Source: an uncultured Clostridium sp.
GTDB taxonomy: Bacteria > Bacillota > Clostridia > Lachnospirales > Lachnospiraceae
NCBI GenBank assembly: GCA_900541315.1
Contig: UQJF01000003.1
Span: 1-60,747 of the forward strand
Reading direction: 5' to 3'
DNA: 60,747 nucleotides
A model generated the notes under the pieces. It did no database searches. It saw only the letters and a list, made by a program, of their open reading frames with translations, and was not told where the DNA came from. The stretch's first letter is position 1. Every line of letters begins with the position of its first letter. The position numbers and the translations under genes were made by a program. This document shows positions 8,900 to 18,512 of this stretch, one piece after another.

Positions 8900-9886
8900 T
8901 CACAATTTTGCCGCCTGTCTCGCCAAAAATTCCCGGATATACAGCAGGGTTCCGGTACATAACCCCCACTCAATAGCCAAATAATTTTTCAGATGCTTCT
9001 TATCATATTTCACTTTTCTGCACTGTTTTGCAGTTTTAAATCCCTCTTTTAAACCGTCAATGTAATCCTTCCCAAAGCCGATCTTCCTGAAAAAAGCATA
9101 TTTTACCAGGATCCCAAGTCCCAGGGGAAGACTGTTTAATACCAGCTGGAAAAGGGGCATGTTTTTATAATTCAGATACACATTATTCCTTGCTGCCAGC
9201 CGCACCTTAAAGGAATTATAGCGGGAACCGCTGGTGCCGCTTCCTACATGATAAACGACCGCTGTGGGACAGTAAATATTATCATATCCATAGATACGGG
9301 CCCTGTAGCCCACATCAATATCTTCCAGATATGCAAAATGCATCTCATCAAAATAACCGATGGTCTCAAATACCTCCCTGCGGTAAATAGCAGCCCCGGC
9401 ACAGGCAGAAAATACTCGGCAAACATGGTTATAGCCGCCGGAAGGCCGTCCCACGCCCCTTTGAAAAGCCCATCCCATAAGAGTATACATATCTCCCGCA
9501 TCATCCATTTTGCTGTGGTCATACAGCTGGATCATCTTGCTGCTGACAGAAAATATCTTCGGCGAACGCTCAATGGCCTTTATCATTTCCCCGATATAAT
9601 GGCAGTCCGGCTCTGTATCATTATTTAAAAGGATCACATAAGGTGTTTTTGACGCCCTGATCCCCACATTGACAGCTCCAGAAAATCCGGTGTTTGTCTC
9701 AAGGAAAATACTTGGGATCTCATGTTCCTTTAACCATTCCACACTTCCGTCCCCAGAGCCATTATCCACCACCAGGATCTCAAAATCCCGGCAAATCTGC
9801 ATCTCCAACGCCTTAAAGCATGGCTCCATAAACTTAAGTCCGTTATAATTTGGGATAACCACCGTTACTTTCGCAGCATTACTCAT
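8900..9886 (-). CDS. GT2 family glycosyltransferase
   Basis: The 328-residue protein has the GT-A fold signature: VTVVIPNYNG at the start, a nucleotide-binding VVDNGSGDGS segment (about 38-47), a LLNNDTEPD metal site (about 86-94) and an acceptor-side FAYLEDIDVGYR motif (about 185-196), with a membrane-associating C-terminal helix. It resembles rhamnosyltransferase-type GT2 enzymes that extend lipid-linked glycans. The start at 9886 follows GAGGAG and overlaps the end of the preceding gene by 8 bases, which argues for translational coupling. Confidence 0.88.
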   Translation of the reverse strand: MSNAAKVTVVIPNYNGLKFMEPCFKALEMQICRDFEILVVDNGSGDGSVEWLKEHEIPSIFLETNTGFSGAVNVGIRASKTPYVILLNNDTEPDCHYIGEMIKAIERSPKIFSVSSKMIQLYDHSKMDDAGDMYTLMGWAFQRGVGRPSGGYNHVCRVFSACAGAAIYRREVFETIGYFDEMHFAYLEDIDVGYRARIYGYDNIYCPTAVVYHVGSGTSGSRYNSFKVRLAARNNVYLNYKNMPLFQLVLNSLPLGLGILVKYAFFRKIGFGKDYIDGLKEGFKTAKQCRKVKYDKKHLKNYLAIEWGLCTGTLLYIREFLARQAAKL

Positions 9887-12104
9887 CACTGTTTTTCTCC
9901 TCAGGTGCAAACTTGTCGTAAACAGACAGGTCGTATGGCTCTCCGATCTTTTCTTTTAAGAGATCGCGAAGAGCAAAATTGGACTTTCTAAGGGTCAGGT
10001 TCGGGTTGTAGTAAGGATCACCATTTTTAATGATATCCGGCCACTTCTTAATGAAAATAGCCACTTCCCTGTTAAATCTGGCCACCTTCTCCGGTGTATC
10101 TTCCAGACCTCTAGACTTGGACTCATAATGGTAAAGGGTTGCATAAGGTGCATACACTACCAGTTTTCCCAGTGCCCGCACTTTCATGCAGTAATCAATA
10201 TCATTAAAGGCAACTGCCAGCTCGGTACTTAAACCGCCAACTGCCTCAAACACAGACTTTTTAGTCATTAAGCAGGCCGCAGTAACGGCGCTGTAATCCT
10301 GGGCACACATTGCCCTGTGGAAATAGCTGTTTTCTGCCTTGTGAAGACCGATAAAGGTATGTCCTGCAATACCGCCAAAGCCAATAACAACACCTGCATG
10401 CTGGATTGTATCATCTGCATACAGCAGCCTTGCACCTGCAATGCCAACGTCCTCTCTCTGGCAGAAACCAAGCATTTCCCGTATACTGTCAGGCTCCAGC
10501 AGCTCTGTATCATTATTCAGAAGAAGCAGATATTCGCCCTTTGCAAAAGATGCGCCGAAATTATTGATAGCAGAATAATTAAAGCCCTCTTTCCAGGTGA
10601 CTACATGGAACGCCGGATGCTTTTCTTCCATTTCCTCATAATAAGCAAAGGTCTCCGGCTCTGTACTGTTATTTTCCACAATAATAAATTCCAGGTTCCG
10701 GTAGGTAGATTTCTCTAAAATAGAGCGGACGCACACATCCAGATCCCTGCTGTGATCCTTATTGGGGATAATAATAGAAACTAAGGGTTCCCCCTTGATC
10801 TTAAAGGTAGTATGGTAAATACCATAATCTACACCCTTTTCCACTTTCTCTGCTGCAATGCCCATACGCTCATAATGAGCCATAATAGCTCTGGCTCCCG
10901 CCTCAAAAGCATACATCTTGCTTTCCGGGTTGCTGGCAGTTGATCCCTGATGACAGCGCCAGTGATACAGCACCTGGGGAATGTGGACGATTTCTTTTGC
11001 CTGTTCTGTGCAGCGGAAGATAAAATCATAATCCTGCGCCCCGTCAAATTCCTGTCTGAAGCCGCCCACCCGGTCCAGTAATTCCTTTTTTACAACAAAT
11101 AAATGACAGATATAATTTACACTGGTGAGCAGATCCGGGTTGAAATCCGGCTTAAAATGGGGATCAAATAAGGCTTTTCCATCCATATCCAGCTTATCTT
11201 CATCAGAATACAGCACATCACAGTCCGGATGCTTATTAATAGCCTTTGCCACCTCATAAAAAGCCTGGGGCGGAATGGTATCATCATGGTCTGCCAGGAT
11301 CACAAAATCACCGGCTGCCATAGAAAGGGCCCCATTGGTATTTCCTGCAATGCCACGGTTTCCCCCTAAGATCTCATAATGGATACGGGGATCCTTTTCT
11401 GCATATTTTTTCAGAACCTTTTCCACATCCTGACCTCTTGGGCTGCCGTCTGCAATGCAGACCTCCCACTGTCCATAGGTCTGGTCCAGAATAGAGTCTA
11501 ACATTTCTTTCAGATACCGTTCCGGTGTTTTGTATACCGGTATCACCACGGAAAATAAAGGCTCATACTCAAAATGAGTCTCCCTCTGGGCCTTTAAGTC
11601 TTCTTCTGTAGGCTTTGTCAGGTCATACCACTCACCGTAGTCGTAATCATTGTCCAGTCCCTGGATCTTGTGACAGGACTTTTTAATAAGGGCACGAAGA
11701 CCATTTTCCTTCCAGAAATCAAGGGCAACGTGGACTGTTTCCATGTTCATCAGATCCTTGATCTTTTCCATGCGCTTATGGGCCACACTGGCTCTCTTTG
11801 TGATCAGTTCTTCATTATATTTGATCTTTGCCTGTCTGCCGTCACAGCGGATCAGCAGCCAGTAACTTTTTCCCCGCTCATAAGGAAACTGGATATCAAA
11901 ACCAAATTCCCGATCGATCACTTTCTTAAAATAAATCTGGCTTACATCATCTCTTCTGGTAGAGACCATTTTGCATTTCACCGGCTGGTGATGTTCATCC
12001 TCTACCCGGAAAGTGACCTTGCTCTCCGGTGACTTTCCCAGTGCCCAGCCGTTTAATGTGATCGAATTTTCACGGATACGGACCACATCTACCTTATACT
12101 TCAT
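9879..12104 (-). CDS. Tandem-domain GT2 glycosyltransferase
   Basis: This 741-residue protein contains two GT2 catalytic domains. An N-terminal beta-rich domain (1-150) of unknown role is followed by GT-A domain 1 (about 180-400, SVVIPVYKTP and LADHDDT) and GT-A domain 2 (about 455-690, SIIIPNKDHS and LLLNNDTE, with FNDIDYC on the acceptor side). Such proteins assemble rhamnan or other repeat backbones by adding two sugars. It overlaps the upstream GT gene by 11 bases and the downstream GT by 8, so it is part of a tightly coupled operon. Confidence 0.88.
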   Translation of the reverse strand: MKYKVDVVRIRENSITLNGWALGKSPESKVTFRVEDEHHQPVKCKMVSTRRDDVSQIYFKKVIDREFGFDIQFPYERGKSYWLLIRCDGRQAKIKYNEELITKRASVAHKRMEKIKDLMNMETVHVALDFWKENGLRALIKKSCHKIQGLDNDYDYGEWYDLTKPTEEDLKAQRETHFEYEPLFSVVIPVYKTPERYLKEMLDSILDQTYGQWEVCIADGSPRGQDVEKVLKKYAEKDPRIHYEILGGNRGIAGNTNGALSMAAGDFVILADHDDTIPPQAFYEVAKAINKHPDCDVLYSDEDKLDMDGKALFDPHFKPDFNPDLLTSVNYICHLFVVKKELLDRVGGFRQEFDGAQDYDFIFRCTEQAKEIVHIPQVLYHWRCHQGSTASNPESKMYAFEAGARAIMAHYERMGIAAEKVEKGVDYGIYHTTFKIKGEPLVSIIIPNKDHSRDLDVCVRSILEKSTYRNLEFIIVENNSTEPETFAYYEEMEEKHPAFHVVTWKEGFNYSAINNFGASFAKGEYLLLLNNDTELLEPDSIREMLGFCQREDVGIAGARLLYADDTIQHAGVVIGFGGIAGHTFIGLHKAENSYFHRAMCAQDYSAVTAACLMTKKSVFEAVGGLSTELAVAFNDIDYCMKVRALGKLVVYAPYATLYHYESKSRGLEDTPEKVARFNREVAIFIKKWPDIIKNGDPYYNPNLTLRKSNFALRDLLKEKIGEPYDLSVYDKFAPEEKNSDE

Positions 12105-13104
12105 TTTCCTTACCGTCCTTTGTATCTACGTTCTTTGCATTTACGTCCTTATTGGCATTTTCCCTTTTCTGGTCAAAATTCAGTCTTTCTTCTTCAATGA
12201 CCAGAGGACGCTTCATCACACGCTGGTTGATACTCATAATATACTCACCCAGAAAACCAATGAAAAATAACTGGACAGAGCCTAAAAACAGCATTCCAAT
12301 GAGCATTGGCGCCATACCTGCCGGGAAACGGTCCCACCAGATCAGCTTCATTACCAGATAGACCAGTGCAATGATCATACTTCCTGCTGCGCAGATACCG
12401 CCGAAAATAGTGGCCAGACGAAGTCCCTCTTTTGTATAAGAAGTAACACTTAACATAGCCGCATCATAAAGACGGTAAAAGTTGTTGTGTGTCTTACCTG
12501 CACGGCGTTTTGGCTGCTCATAAGGAATCTCCTTGCGCTTGTAGCCAAGCTCTGCCACGATGCCGCGTAAAAATGGTGTTGGATCATCTAATTTACGCAG
12601 GATCTCAATAAATTCCCTGTCATAAAGGCCGGAGCCTGTGAAATGCTCGATCTGCTCTACCTCTGACATCTTTTTAATGACCTTATAATAACAGGTACGA
12701 AGCCAGTACATAACCTTATTTTCCTTGCTGCTGGTCTTAATACCGATAACGATCTTATAGCCCTTTTCCCATTCATGGACATACTTTGGTATCATTTCTA
12801 CCGGATCCTGGAAATCCGCTACCATTTCAATCACACAGTCACCTGTCACCTGAAGCATGCCATAGTAGGGGGAATTAAACTGACCGAAGTTTCTGGCATT
12901 AAAAATAGCCTTTATCTTCGGGTTCTGCCTGCAAAGCTCCCGGATCACATCACGGGTGCCGTCAGTGGAATCATTATCAATAAATACAAGCTCATAGTCA
13001 TACTGGGGCAGCTCCTTCTCTATAATATCGGTAACTGCCTTGCTGATAGGGCCTGCATTTTCCACTTCATTATAACAGGGAATCAATACACTGATCTTTT
13101 TCAT
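12094..13104 (-). CDS. DPM1/GtrB-like polyprenyl-phosphate glycosyltransferase
   Basis: Residues 1-230 form a GT2 domain (SVLIPCYNE, FIDNDSTDGT, MVADFQDP as the DxD-type site) and residues 235-310 hold two membrane helices, the layout of GtrB/ArnC-type enzymes that load a sugar onto a polyprenyl phosphate. The C-terminal tail (about 315-336) is charged and repetitive (NANKDVNAKNVDTKD). It overlaps the SDR gene before it by 4 bases (ATGA) and the tandem GT after it by 11. A lipid-linked sugar donor for extracellular decoration is the likely product; the sugar is unknown. Confidence 0.85.
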   Translation of the reverse strand: MKKISVLIPCYNEVENAGPISKAVTDIIEKELPQYDYELVFIDNDSTDGTRDVIRELCRQNPKIKAIFNARNFGQFNSPYYGMLQVTGDCVIEMVADFQDPVEMIPKYVHEWEKGYKIVIGIKTSSKENKVMYWLRTCYYKVIKKMSEVEQIEHFTGSGLYDREFIEILRKLDDPTPFLRGIVAELGYKRKEIPYEQPKRRAGKTHNNFYRLYDAAMLSVTSYTKEGLRLATIFGGICAAGSMIIALVYLVMKLIWWDRFPAGMAPMLIGMLFLGSVQLFFIGFLGEYIMSINQRVMKRPLVIEEERLNFDQKRENANKDVNAKNVDTKDGKENEV

Positions 13105-14057
13105 AGGTTTTTGTTCTCTTTCTCTTTTTTCATCATCGTCTCAATGCCTTTACGGAAGGTAAATCTTTCCTGCCAGCCACCGGTAAGCAGCATAAGGCGG
13201 GAAATATCCGGCTTTATGGAAAGCGCGCCTTCTTTTGCCTGAACAAAGGTGCCATATTCCAGTTGGCCTGCGCCGCCGGCAATGGTATGGATCTCCTCAA
13301 CAAAGTCCTTTAACACCCTGGTGTCCTTGCCTGCAATATTTACGATCGTATTTACAAGTCCGTTTTTCTTAAACCCTTCCTCTGCTGACTGGGGCAGATG
13401 TGTATACAATTCATATACAGCTTCCACTGCATCATCAATGTACATAAAATTCCACTGATGCCTGCAGGCGCTTAAAGAAACCTTGTTTCCCGCCGGAAGC
13501 TCCCGGACCAGTGTTGAAATAATAGACCAGGGATGATCTCCTGTTCCATATACACTGAAAAAGCGCAGATGCACATAATGGAGTCCCAGGTCTGTGCAAA
13601 GCGGTGCTGCTTTCTGGTAGAACTCCCATTTTGCCTTTCCATACTGGTTTACAGGATGACAATCAATATCCTCCTGCATAAAACCGTCTGTCAGGCCATA
13701 TTCCACTCTGGAACCGGCATCCATAAACATGGTACAACCAAGCTCCTTTGCTGCACGGATGCATTCTAAAGAACCGTCCACATTTTTTGCCTGAACCTGT
13801 GGCGAGTCGATCTCCTGACGGTTTACACCACCCCAGGCAAGATGAAAGAAAGCATCTGCCTGTCCGATCTGGCCTGTGCAGTCCATTACATTGCTTAAAC
13901 CACAGGAAACCATATGAAGTTTTTCATCCTTTGGAAGTGCCTCTAAATGGCTGGACTCCGGACGCACCAGTGCAAAAACCTCTGCCCCTTTCTCCAAAAA
14001 CAGTTTCGCCAGATTACTTCCAATAAAACCAGTAGCTCCTGTTATGACTATTCTCAT
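13101..14057 (-). CDS. NAD(P)-dependent extended SDR (nucleotide-sugar epimerase/reductase type)
   Basis: The 318-residue protein opens with the Rossmann motif GATGFIGSNL (7-16) and has the SDR catalytic Tyr-Lys in NQYGKAK with a serine in DAGSRVEYG. These are features of sugar-nucleotide epimerases, dehydratases and 4-ketoreductases. It is clearly paralogous to the SDR at 15199-16164: both share HPVxxYGK, the FSVYGxGDHPWS segment and an NxAGxDTR segment. The pair flanks a C-methyltransferase, so consecutive steps on one keto-sugar are likely. It overlaps the following GT gene by 4 bases. Confidence 0.85.
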   Translation of the reverse strand: MRIVITGATGFIGSNLAKLFLEKGAEVFALVRPESSHLEALPKDEKLHMVSCGLSNVMDCTGQIGQADAFFHLAWGGVNRQEIDSPQVQAKNVDGSLECIRAAKELGCTMFMDAGSRVEYGLTDGFMQEDIDCHPVNQYGKAKWEFYQKAAPLCTDLGLHYVHLRFFSVYGTGDHPWSIISTLVRELPAGNKVSLSACRHQWNFMYIDDAVEAVYELYTHLPQSAEEGFKKNGLVNTIVNIAGKDTRVLKDFVEEIHTIAGGAGQLEYGTFVQAKEGALSIKPDISRLMLLTGGWQERFTFRKGIETMMKKEKENKNL

Positions 14058-14068
14058 TCCATTTCCCC

Positions 14069-15202
14069 CTAAACCATTTCCAGATGATTAGAGCGCATGG
14101 CACGTATCTCTATTTTATCACCAAAACGTTCTCTGATGATCTTTGCGATCTCGTCTGTATAGCCGGGAGCTGTGATCACAATGGCATCTACCGGATGTTC
14201 TTCAAAATGATCCGGCGGTACAATCGGCAAATGGGATGCAGGAGCAAATTTGCCATGCTTAAATGGGGCAGAATCAATAATATACTCCACATTTTTCCCA
14301 AGGCTGGTAGTAGCCGCCAGAGTAAAGCCCTGATGACTGGCACCCCACATACATACCTTCTTGTTCCATGCCTTCAAATACTTCATATATGTGTCCATTT
14401 CAGAACGCAGGTTTACATAACAATCAAGGAGGTTTTCTGTTTCCATCTGGGGACGCTTGCGCACCACCAGAGATAAGGTATCCCTGTTAACCATAGACGC
14501 CTCTAACACTGCAAAGCCGCAGCGCTCCATAAGAGAGGTAAGAGTATCAAAGGTATAATACGCAATGTGGTCACGGATCAGCTCATAATAGCTGCTGTGT
14601 TCCATAATATACTCAAAGCTGGGCACAGTGACCAGTCCTATGGCATCATCTTCCAGATTATTCCAGATGGCCCTGAGCATAGTCACCGGATCCGGCTGAT
14701 GTTCCAGGAAATTAAAGGACAAAAATACATCGTAAAGTCCCCCTGGGATCACTGTATCCTCTGTCTCTGTAAAGCCCTGTACCACATCAATGCCCTTGCT
14801 CTTTGCCAGCTTCACCAACTCCGGATCATGTTCCATTCCATGGACCTCTACCGGAAATTCCTTTAAAACCTGCAAAAACTCCCCTTGTCCACAGCCAACT
14901 TCAATAAATCGCCTGCCTTCCAGGTGATAGGTCTCTATGAGATGTTTATACTGCTTTCTGCGAAGCTCTGCCATAGTGGTAGAATATCCACCGGCACGGA
15001 TCACATCCCGGTAATAATCCACAGGCTCGCAGTCAAACTGCACCAGACCACAGCCGCTGCACTGGCATAGATCCAAAGTCAGTCCCTTATCTGCTCCCAC
15101 ATGGTCTGCATCAGGCATATGCTGCGCAGATGCCGGCATATTATCTAATGTAAGAAGCGGGGTCTCCCAAAGAGGAGCTCCGCAGGCAATACAACGTTTC
15201 AT
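14069..15202 (-). CDS. Sugar C-methyltransferase-like SAM enzyme with N-terminal zinc-binding domain
   Basis: The 377-residue protein has an N-terminal metal-binding domain (CIACG at 4-8 and CQCSGCG near 48-54), a class I SAM-binding domain (about 95-200, VGCGQGEFL) and a C-terminal domain (about 270-377) with WGASHQGFT, the arrangement of TylC3/NovU-type NDP-keto-sugar C-methyltransferases. Known members put a branch methyl on a deoxy-sugar. Some relatives act on other substrates, so the exact reaction is inferred. It sits between two paralogous SDRs and overlaps the upstream one by 4 bases. Confidence 0.8.
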   Translation of the reverse strand: MKRCIACGAPLWETPLLTLDNMPASAQHMPDADHVGADKGLTLDLCQCSGCGLVQFDCEPVDYYRDVIRAGGYSTTMAELRRKQYKHLIETYHLEGRRFIEVGCGQGEFLQVLKEFPVEVHGMEHDPELVKLAKSKGIDVVQGFTETEDTVIPGGLYDVFLSFNFLEHQPDPVTMLRAIWNNLEDDAIGLVTVPSFEYIMEHSSYYELIRDHIAYYTFDTLTSLMERCGFAVLEASMVNRDTLSLVVRKRPQMETENLLDCYVNLRSEMDTYMKYLKAWNKKVCMWGASHQGFTLAATTSLGKNVEYIIDSAPFKHGKFAPASHLPIVPPDHFEEHPVDAIVITAPGYTDEIAKIIRERFGDKIEIRAMRSNHLEMV

Positions 15203-16164
15203 TTAACCTGTTCTCCTTTTATAGTCTCCAAAATTCCTTCTTTAAATGACACCTGCTGGTGAAAACCAATGGCATTTTTTAGCTTGCTAAGCTCCGGCAT
15301 CAGGGAAACACAGCCTTCTGCATTTGGCGGCCGGTACCCGAACTCATAGCTTCCTTTTTCACCGCAGATCATAAATAACTCTTCTATATACTCTTTTAAA
15401 GGTCTTGTATCTTCTCCTGCCACATTATACACGCCTGCTGCGGCTTTGCCAAGAAGAAGTTTTACCAGTATCCTGGCTGCTTCCCCTACATACAGGAAGT
15501 TCCACTGCTGGGTGCATGGCCCCATTTCCATATGTCCGCCGGATAAAAAGGTACGGATACAGGTCTCAATAAGGGACCATGGATGATCACCTGGGCCATA
15601 TACACTGAAAATGCGGGTATGGATGTAATCTACCCCCAGTTCCTTTGCTGCCTTCGATGCCTGCTGATACACCAGTACCTTATCCTTTCCATATTCAGAT
15701 ACAGGATGACACTGCTGTTCCTCTTTCATCCAGCTATCACAGATCCCATATTCTGCCTGTGAGCCGGAAAACAGGAAACGGCTGCAGCCAAGAGCCGCCG
15801 CTGTATAAAGAGCCTGAATAGCGTAACCAATGTTCTTTTCCTGCAGCTTTACATCCTTTCTCTTGTCACTGCCTGCGCCGTCCCAGCCTAAATGAAGCCA
15901 TGCTTTTGCCTGCAATTCCTCTTTATTGTAAATTTTTTCCAGTTTTTCAATCTCTCCCAGCTCACAAAAGCAAAGTTCCAGATTTCCAATGCTCTCTCCT
16001 TTTTGCTCTGCCCGCTGTTTTAAATCCTTAAAAAGCTCCTGTAATGCCCCGGCCCCGGCAGATGCCGGCCGGGATACTGCAAGCACATTTTCCCCATTTA
16101 CCAAAAGCTCTTTTACAGCTGCCCTTCCAATAAAACTGGTAGCTCCTGTAACGATCACAGTCAT
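15199..16164 (-). CDS. NAD(P)-dependent extended SDR, paralogue of the neighbouring SDR
   Basis: This 321-residue SDR has GATSFIGRAA (6-15) as its nucleotide-binding loop, a serine in FSGSQAEYG and the YGKDK catalytic pair. It shares whole segments with the SDR at 13101-14057 and probably arose by duplication. It ends with a 4-base overlap with the methyltransferase start. A role as epimerase or 4-ketoreductase in the same NDP-sugar route is likely; no 4,6-dehydratase is encoded in the window, so the keto substrate must come from elsewhere. Confidence 0.82.
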   Translation of the reverse strand: MTVIVTGATSFIGRAAVKELLVNGENVLAVSRPASAGAGALQELFKDLKQRAEQKGESIGNLELCFCELGEIEKLEKIYNKEELQAKAWLHLGWDGAGSDKRKDVKLQEKNIGYAIQALYTAAALGCSRFLFSGSQAEYGICDSWMKEEQQCHPVSEYGKDKVLVYQQASKAAKELGVDYIHTRIFSVYGPGDHPWSLIETCIRTFLSGGHMEMGPCTQQWNFLYVGEAARILVKLLLGKAAAGVYNVAGEDTRPLKEYIEELFMICGEKGSYEFGYRPPNAEGCVSLMPELSKLKNAIGFHQQVSFKEGILETIKGEQVK

Positions 16165-16238
16165 AGGATGATCGGCCCTTTCTTAGTTACATCTTTTATT
16201 TTTTACATCGCTTAGTTACATCTCTTTTTTACTTACAT

Positions 16239-18245
16239 TTATCCTTTGATCCTTGGAATGATCATATTCTCATCCATTTCCTCATCAGGAAGGAAGGGAG
16301 CCAGATCTTCCAATGGAGGAGATACCAGTGTTCCATCCGGCAGACGTTTCGCAGATGACTTAGGCTCAAAGTTCTGATCCGTAGATACAAAGATCTCACA
16401 GATCACAGGTCCTTCCATTGCCAGTGTTTTCTCCACAGCCTCTGCCAGCTCCCCATTATGCCCTGCTCTCACATAAGGATAACCATAGGCAGCTGACAAT
16501 TTCTCCATATCCGGGAAGCTAAGGTCACCGCTGTCATATCCAATGCCTATTAACGGCTCACCAAAGAAATTTTTCTGGGTCTGGCGGATGGAATGATAGC
16601 CGCCATTGTTGATCAGAAAGATCTTAATTCCCATTTTATGGTGGATAATGGTCTGCAGCTCCTGGATATTCATCTGGATGCTTCCGTCACCAGTTACCAG
16701 GATCACATCTTCCCCTTCCCTGGCAGCGCCCATGCTGTAAGCACCGTCCTTTCTGGAAGCGGCCCAGATACCGATCGCTGCCGGAAGATCATATCCCATG
16801 GACGCCACTGCTGAATTGGAGATAAATCTCTGTCCCTTTTTAATGATCTGGGCATGACCGCCTACAACGCAGGCAGAACCATTTCCCACTACTGTGATCT
16901 GGTCTTCCTTCAAACGGCTGCTGATAGCCTGAATAGCTGCGTATACATTAGCTGCCTTCTCTTCACTCTGGGCCCAGTGCTTCTCCTGTACCACCGGATA
17001 TTTTTTCTTCCACATAGCACAGGTCTCATTCCAGGTCATTCCCTTAATGCCTTCACCATAAGCAAAGACCTGCTTCTTCCCCGGCTCACTTAAACTATCT
17101 GGAAGTGTATCCTTTTCTGCCTCCAGTACCTGATCCAGGCACTGATCCATCACTGCCAGCAGGTCTGCTGCATCTGCATGGACCGGCATATCCACATGTA
17201 TGGAAGGCTTCTTTAACTCTTCCTCATCAATATCATTTACGATCACATAAGCAGCTCTGGCCCATGTTTTATAGTTATAGCCCACCTGGCGGATGCTTAA
17301 ACGGCTGCCAACAGACAGCACCAGATCACTGTTCTGGATAGCAAAATTTCCCGCCCGGTCTCCCATATTTCCGCCGCGGCCTGTATATAATGGATGCTCA
17401 TCCCAGATACAGTCCTCACTGTCCCAGCCGGTAACTACCGGAATACCCAGCTTTTCAGCTACCTTCATAAAGGTCTCATGGGCACCAGCCAGACGGATGC
17501 CATTTCCCGCATTGATCACCGGGCGTTTTGCCTGACGGATCTTTGCGATAATAGTCTTTGCTGTCTCTTCTGTCACTTTCTCTGGAAGGACCTGGCGTTT
17601 TTCCCCTTCGCCCGCTTCATCTTCCGGGATAGCAGGCACATTTTTCTTCTCTGCCCAGCCATTTCCCCCTTTTTCATAATCTTCCGGGTCAAATCCAACA
17701 AGCTCATCTGTTTCCACATAAGCGCCCTGGACATTTAAAGGAATATCCAGCCAGCTTGGACCCTTGCGGCCGGAATCAGCCAGATACAATGCCTTTTCCA
17801 TACAATAACGGATACGCATAGGATCAATGACCATTTCTGAATACTTAGTCATACAATCAATGGCCTTACAGATATCAAATTCCTGATCCCCCATAGCGCG
17901 GATGCCTGTGCCTGACCAGCGGGCTGTGGTATCATAGCGCACCTGTCCTGAAAGCACGATCATAGGGATCGAATCCAGCCACGCTCCCAGCACACCGGTA
18001 ATGGCATTGGTGCCCCCAGGTCCTGTTGTTACGCAAAGAGCTGCCATTTTATTATGGATCCTGGCATATGCTTCTGCTGCAATGGCACAGGCCTGCTCAT
18101 GATGATCATAAATACAATGAAGTCCCTTCTGATGTCCCAGTGCATCATCCAGATGCATGGCACCGCCTCCGGTAACCATAAATGCCTGGTTGATACCGGC
18201 CTTCACTAACATTTCAGAAATATAATTTGAAACTTTCATCCTCAT
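16239..18245 (-). CDS. Thiamine-diphosphate-dependent enzyme, acetolactate-synthase-like
   Basis: The 668-residue protein has the three-domain ThDP fold: a PYR domain with GGGAMHLDDAL and catalytic-type glutamate in YDHHEQACA (about 44-52), a central domain (about 225-365), and a PP domain with the GDGS...NN cofactor motif (about 516-545). It is about 100 residues longer than typical acetolactate synthases. Its place at the head of a glycan operon beside SDRs and a C-methyltransferase points to nucleotide-sugar chemistry, for example two-carbon branch addition as in YerE of yersiniose synthesis, rather than amino-acid synthesis. The first ATG is chosen because AAAGGAG lies about 10 bases before it. 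Confidence 0.82.
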   Translation of the reverse strand: MRMKVSNYISEMLVKAGINQAFMVTGGGAMHLDDALGHQKGLHCIYDHHEQACAIAAEAYARIHNKMAALCVTTGPGGTNAITGVLGAWLDSIPMIVLSGQVRYDTTARWSGTGIRAMGDQEFDICKAIDCMTKYSEMVIDPMRIRYCMEKALYLADSGRKGPSWLDIPLNVQGAYVETDELVGFDPEDYEKGGNGWAEKKNVPAIPEDEAGEGEKRQVLPEKVTEETAKTIIAKIRQAKRPVINAGNGIRLAGAHETFMKVAEKLGIPVVTGWDSEDCIWDEHPLYTGRGGNMGDRAGNFAIQNSDLVLSVGSRLSIRQVGYNYKTWARAAYVIVNDIDEEELKKPSIHVDMPVHADAADLLAVMDQCLDQVLEAEKDTLPDSLSEPGKKQVFAYGEGIKGMTWNETCAMWKKKYPVVQEKHWAQSEEKAANVYAAIQAISSRLKEDQITVVGNGSACVVGGHAQIIKKGQRFISNSAVASMGYDLPAAIGIWAASRKDGAYSMGAAREGEDVILVTGDGSIQMNIQELQTIIHHKMGIKIFLINNGGYHSIRQTQKNFFGEPLIGIGYDSGDLSFPDMEKLSAAYGYPYVRAGHNGELAEAVEKTLAMEGPVICEIFVSTDQNFEPKSSAKRLPDGTLVSPPLEDLAPFLPDEEMDENMIIPRIKG

Positions 18246-18512
18246 AATAGTCTTCTCCTTTAAGTCCGTTTACCCATTGATCTATCTGAAAACAAGCATA
18301 CCACAAAATCCTTAAAAAACATACTGTCTTTTTCCTTAAGGGGTCCCCCTTCTCACCTGTTCCCAGGTGTGGAAACCATGCCCAGACTTACCAGTAACCT
18401 TCACTAGAAAGGCAGATCCAGCCTGGTTATAATGACCTACGTAATGCAGACAACAGATCAACAGCCACCGGCAGACTACGATCAACACATTAAAAAGGAG
18501 AGATTTAATATT
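18246..18512 (+). promoter_or_regulatory. Divergent intergenic region with a -10 element
   Basis: This 267-base gap separates the minus-strand glycan operon from the plus-strand wall-binding protein. A perfect TATAAT lies at 18428-18433, about 80 bases before the plus-strand start, with no good -35. A short inverted repeat CACCTG-ttcc-CAGGTG is at 18354-18369 and a GC-rich AAGGGGTCCCCCTT palindrome just before it (18338-18351). The promoter of the minus-strand operon must lie here but I cannot place it with confidence. Confidence 0.4.

Noticed and set aside
10317..10718. A 133-residue plus-strand open frame inside the tandem GT2 gene
   Set aside because: Antisense shadow of a clear glycosyltransferase with no start signal or family match.
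16239..18245. Housekeeping acetolactate synthase large subunit (ilvB)
   Set aside because: Too long, no small subunit or other ilv genes nearby, and embedded in a glycan operon.
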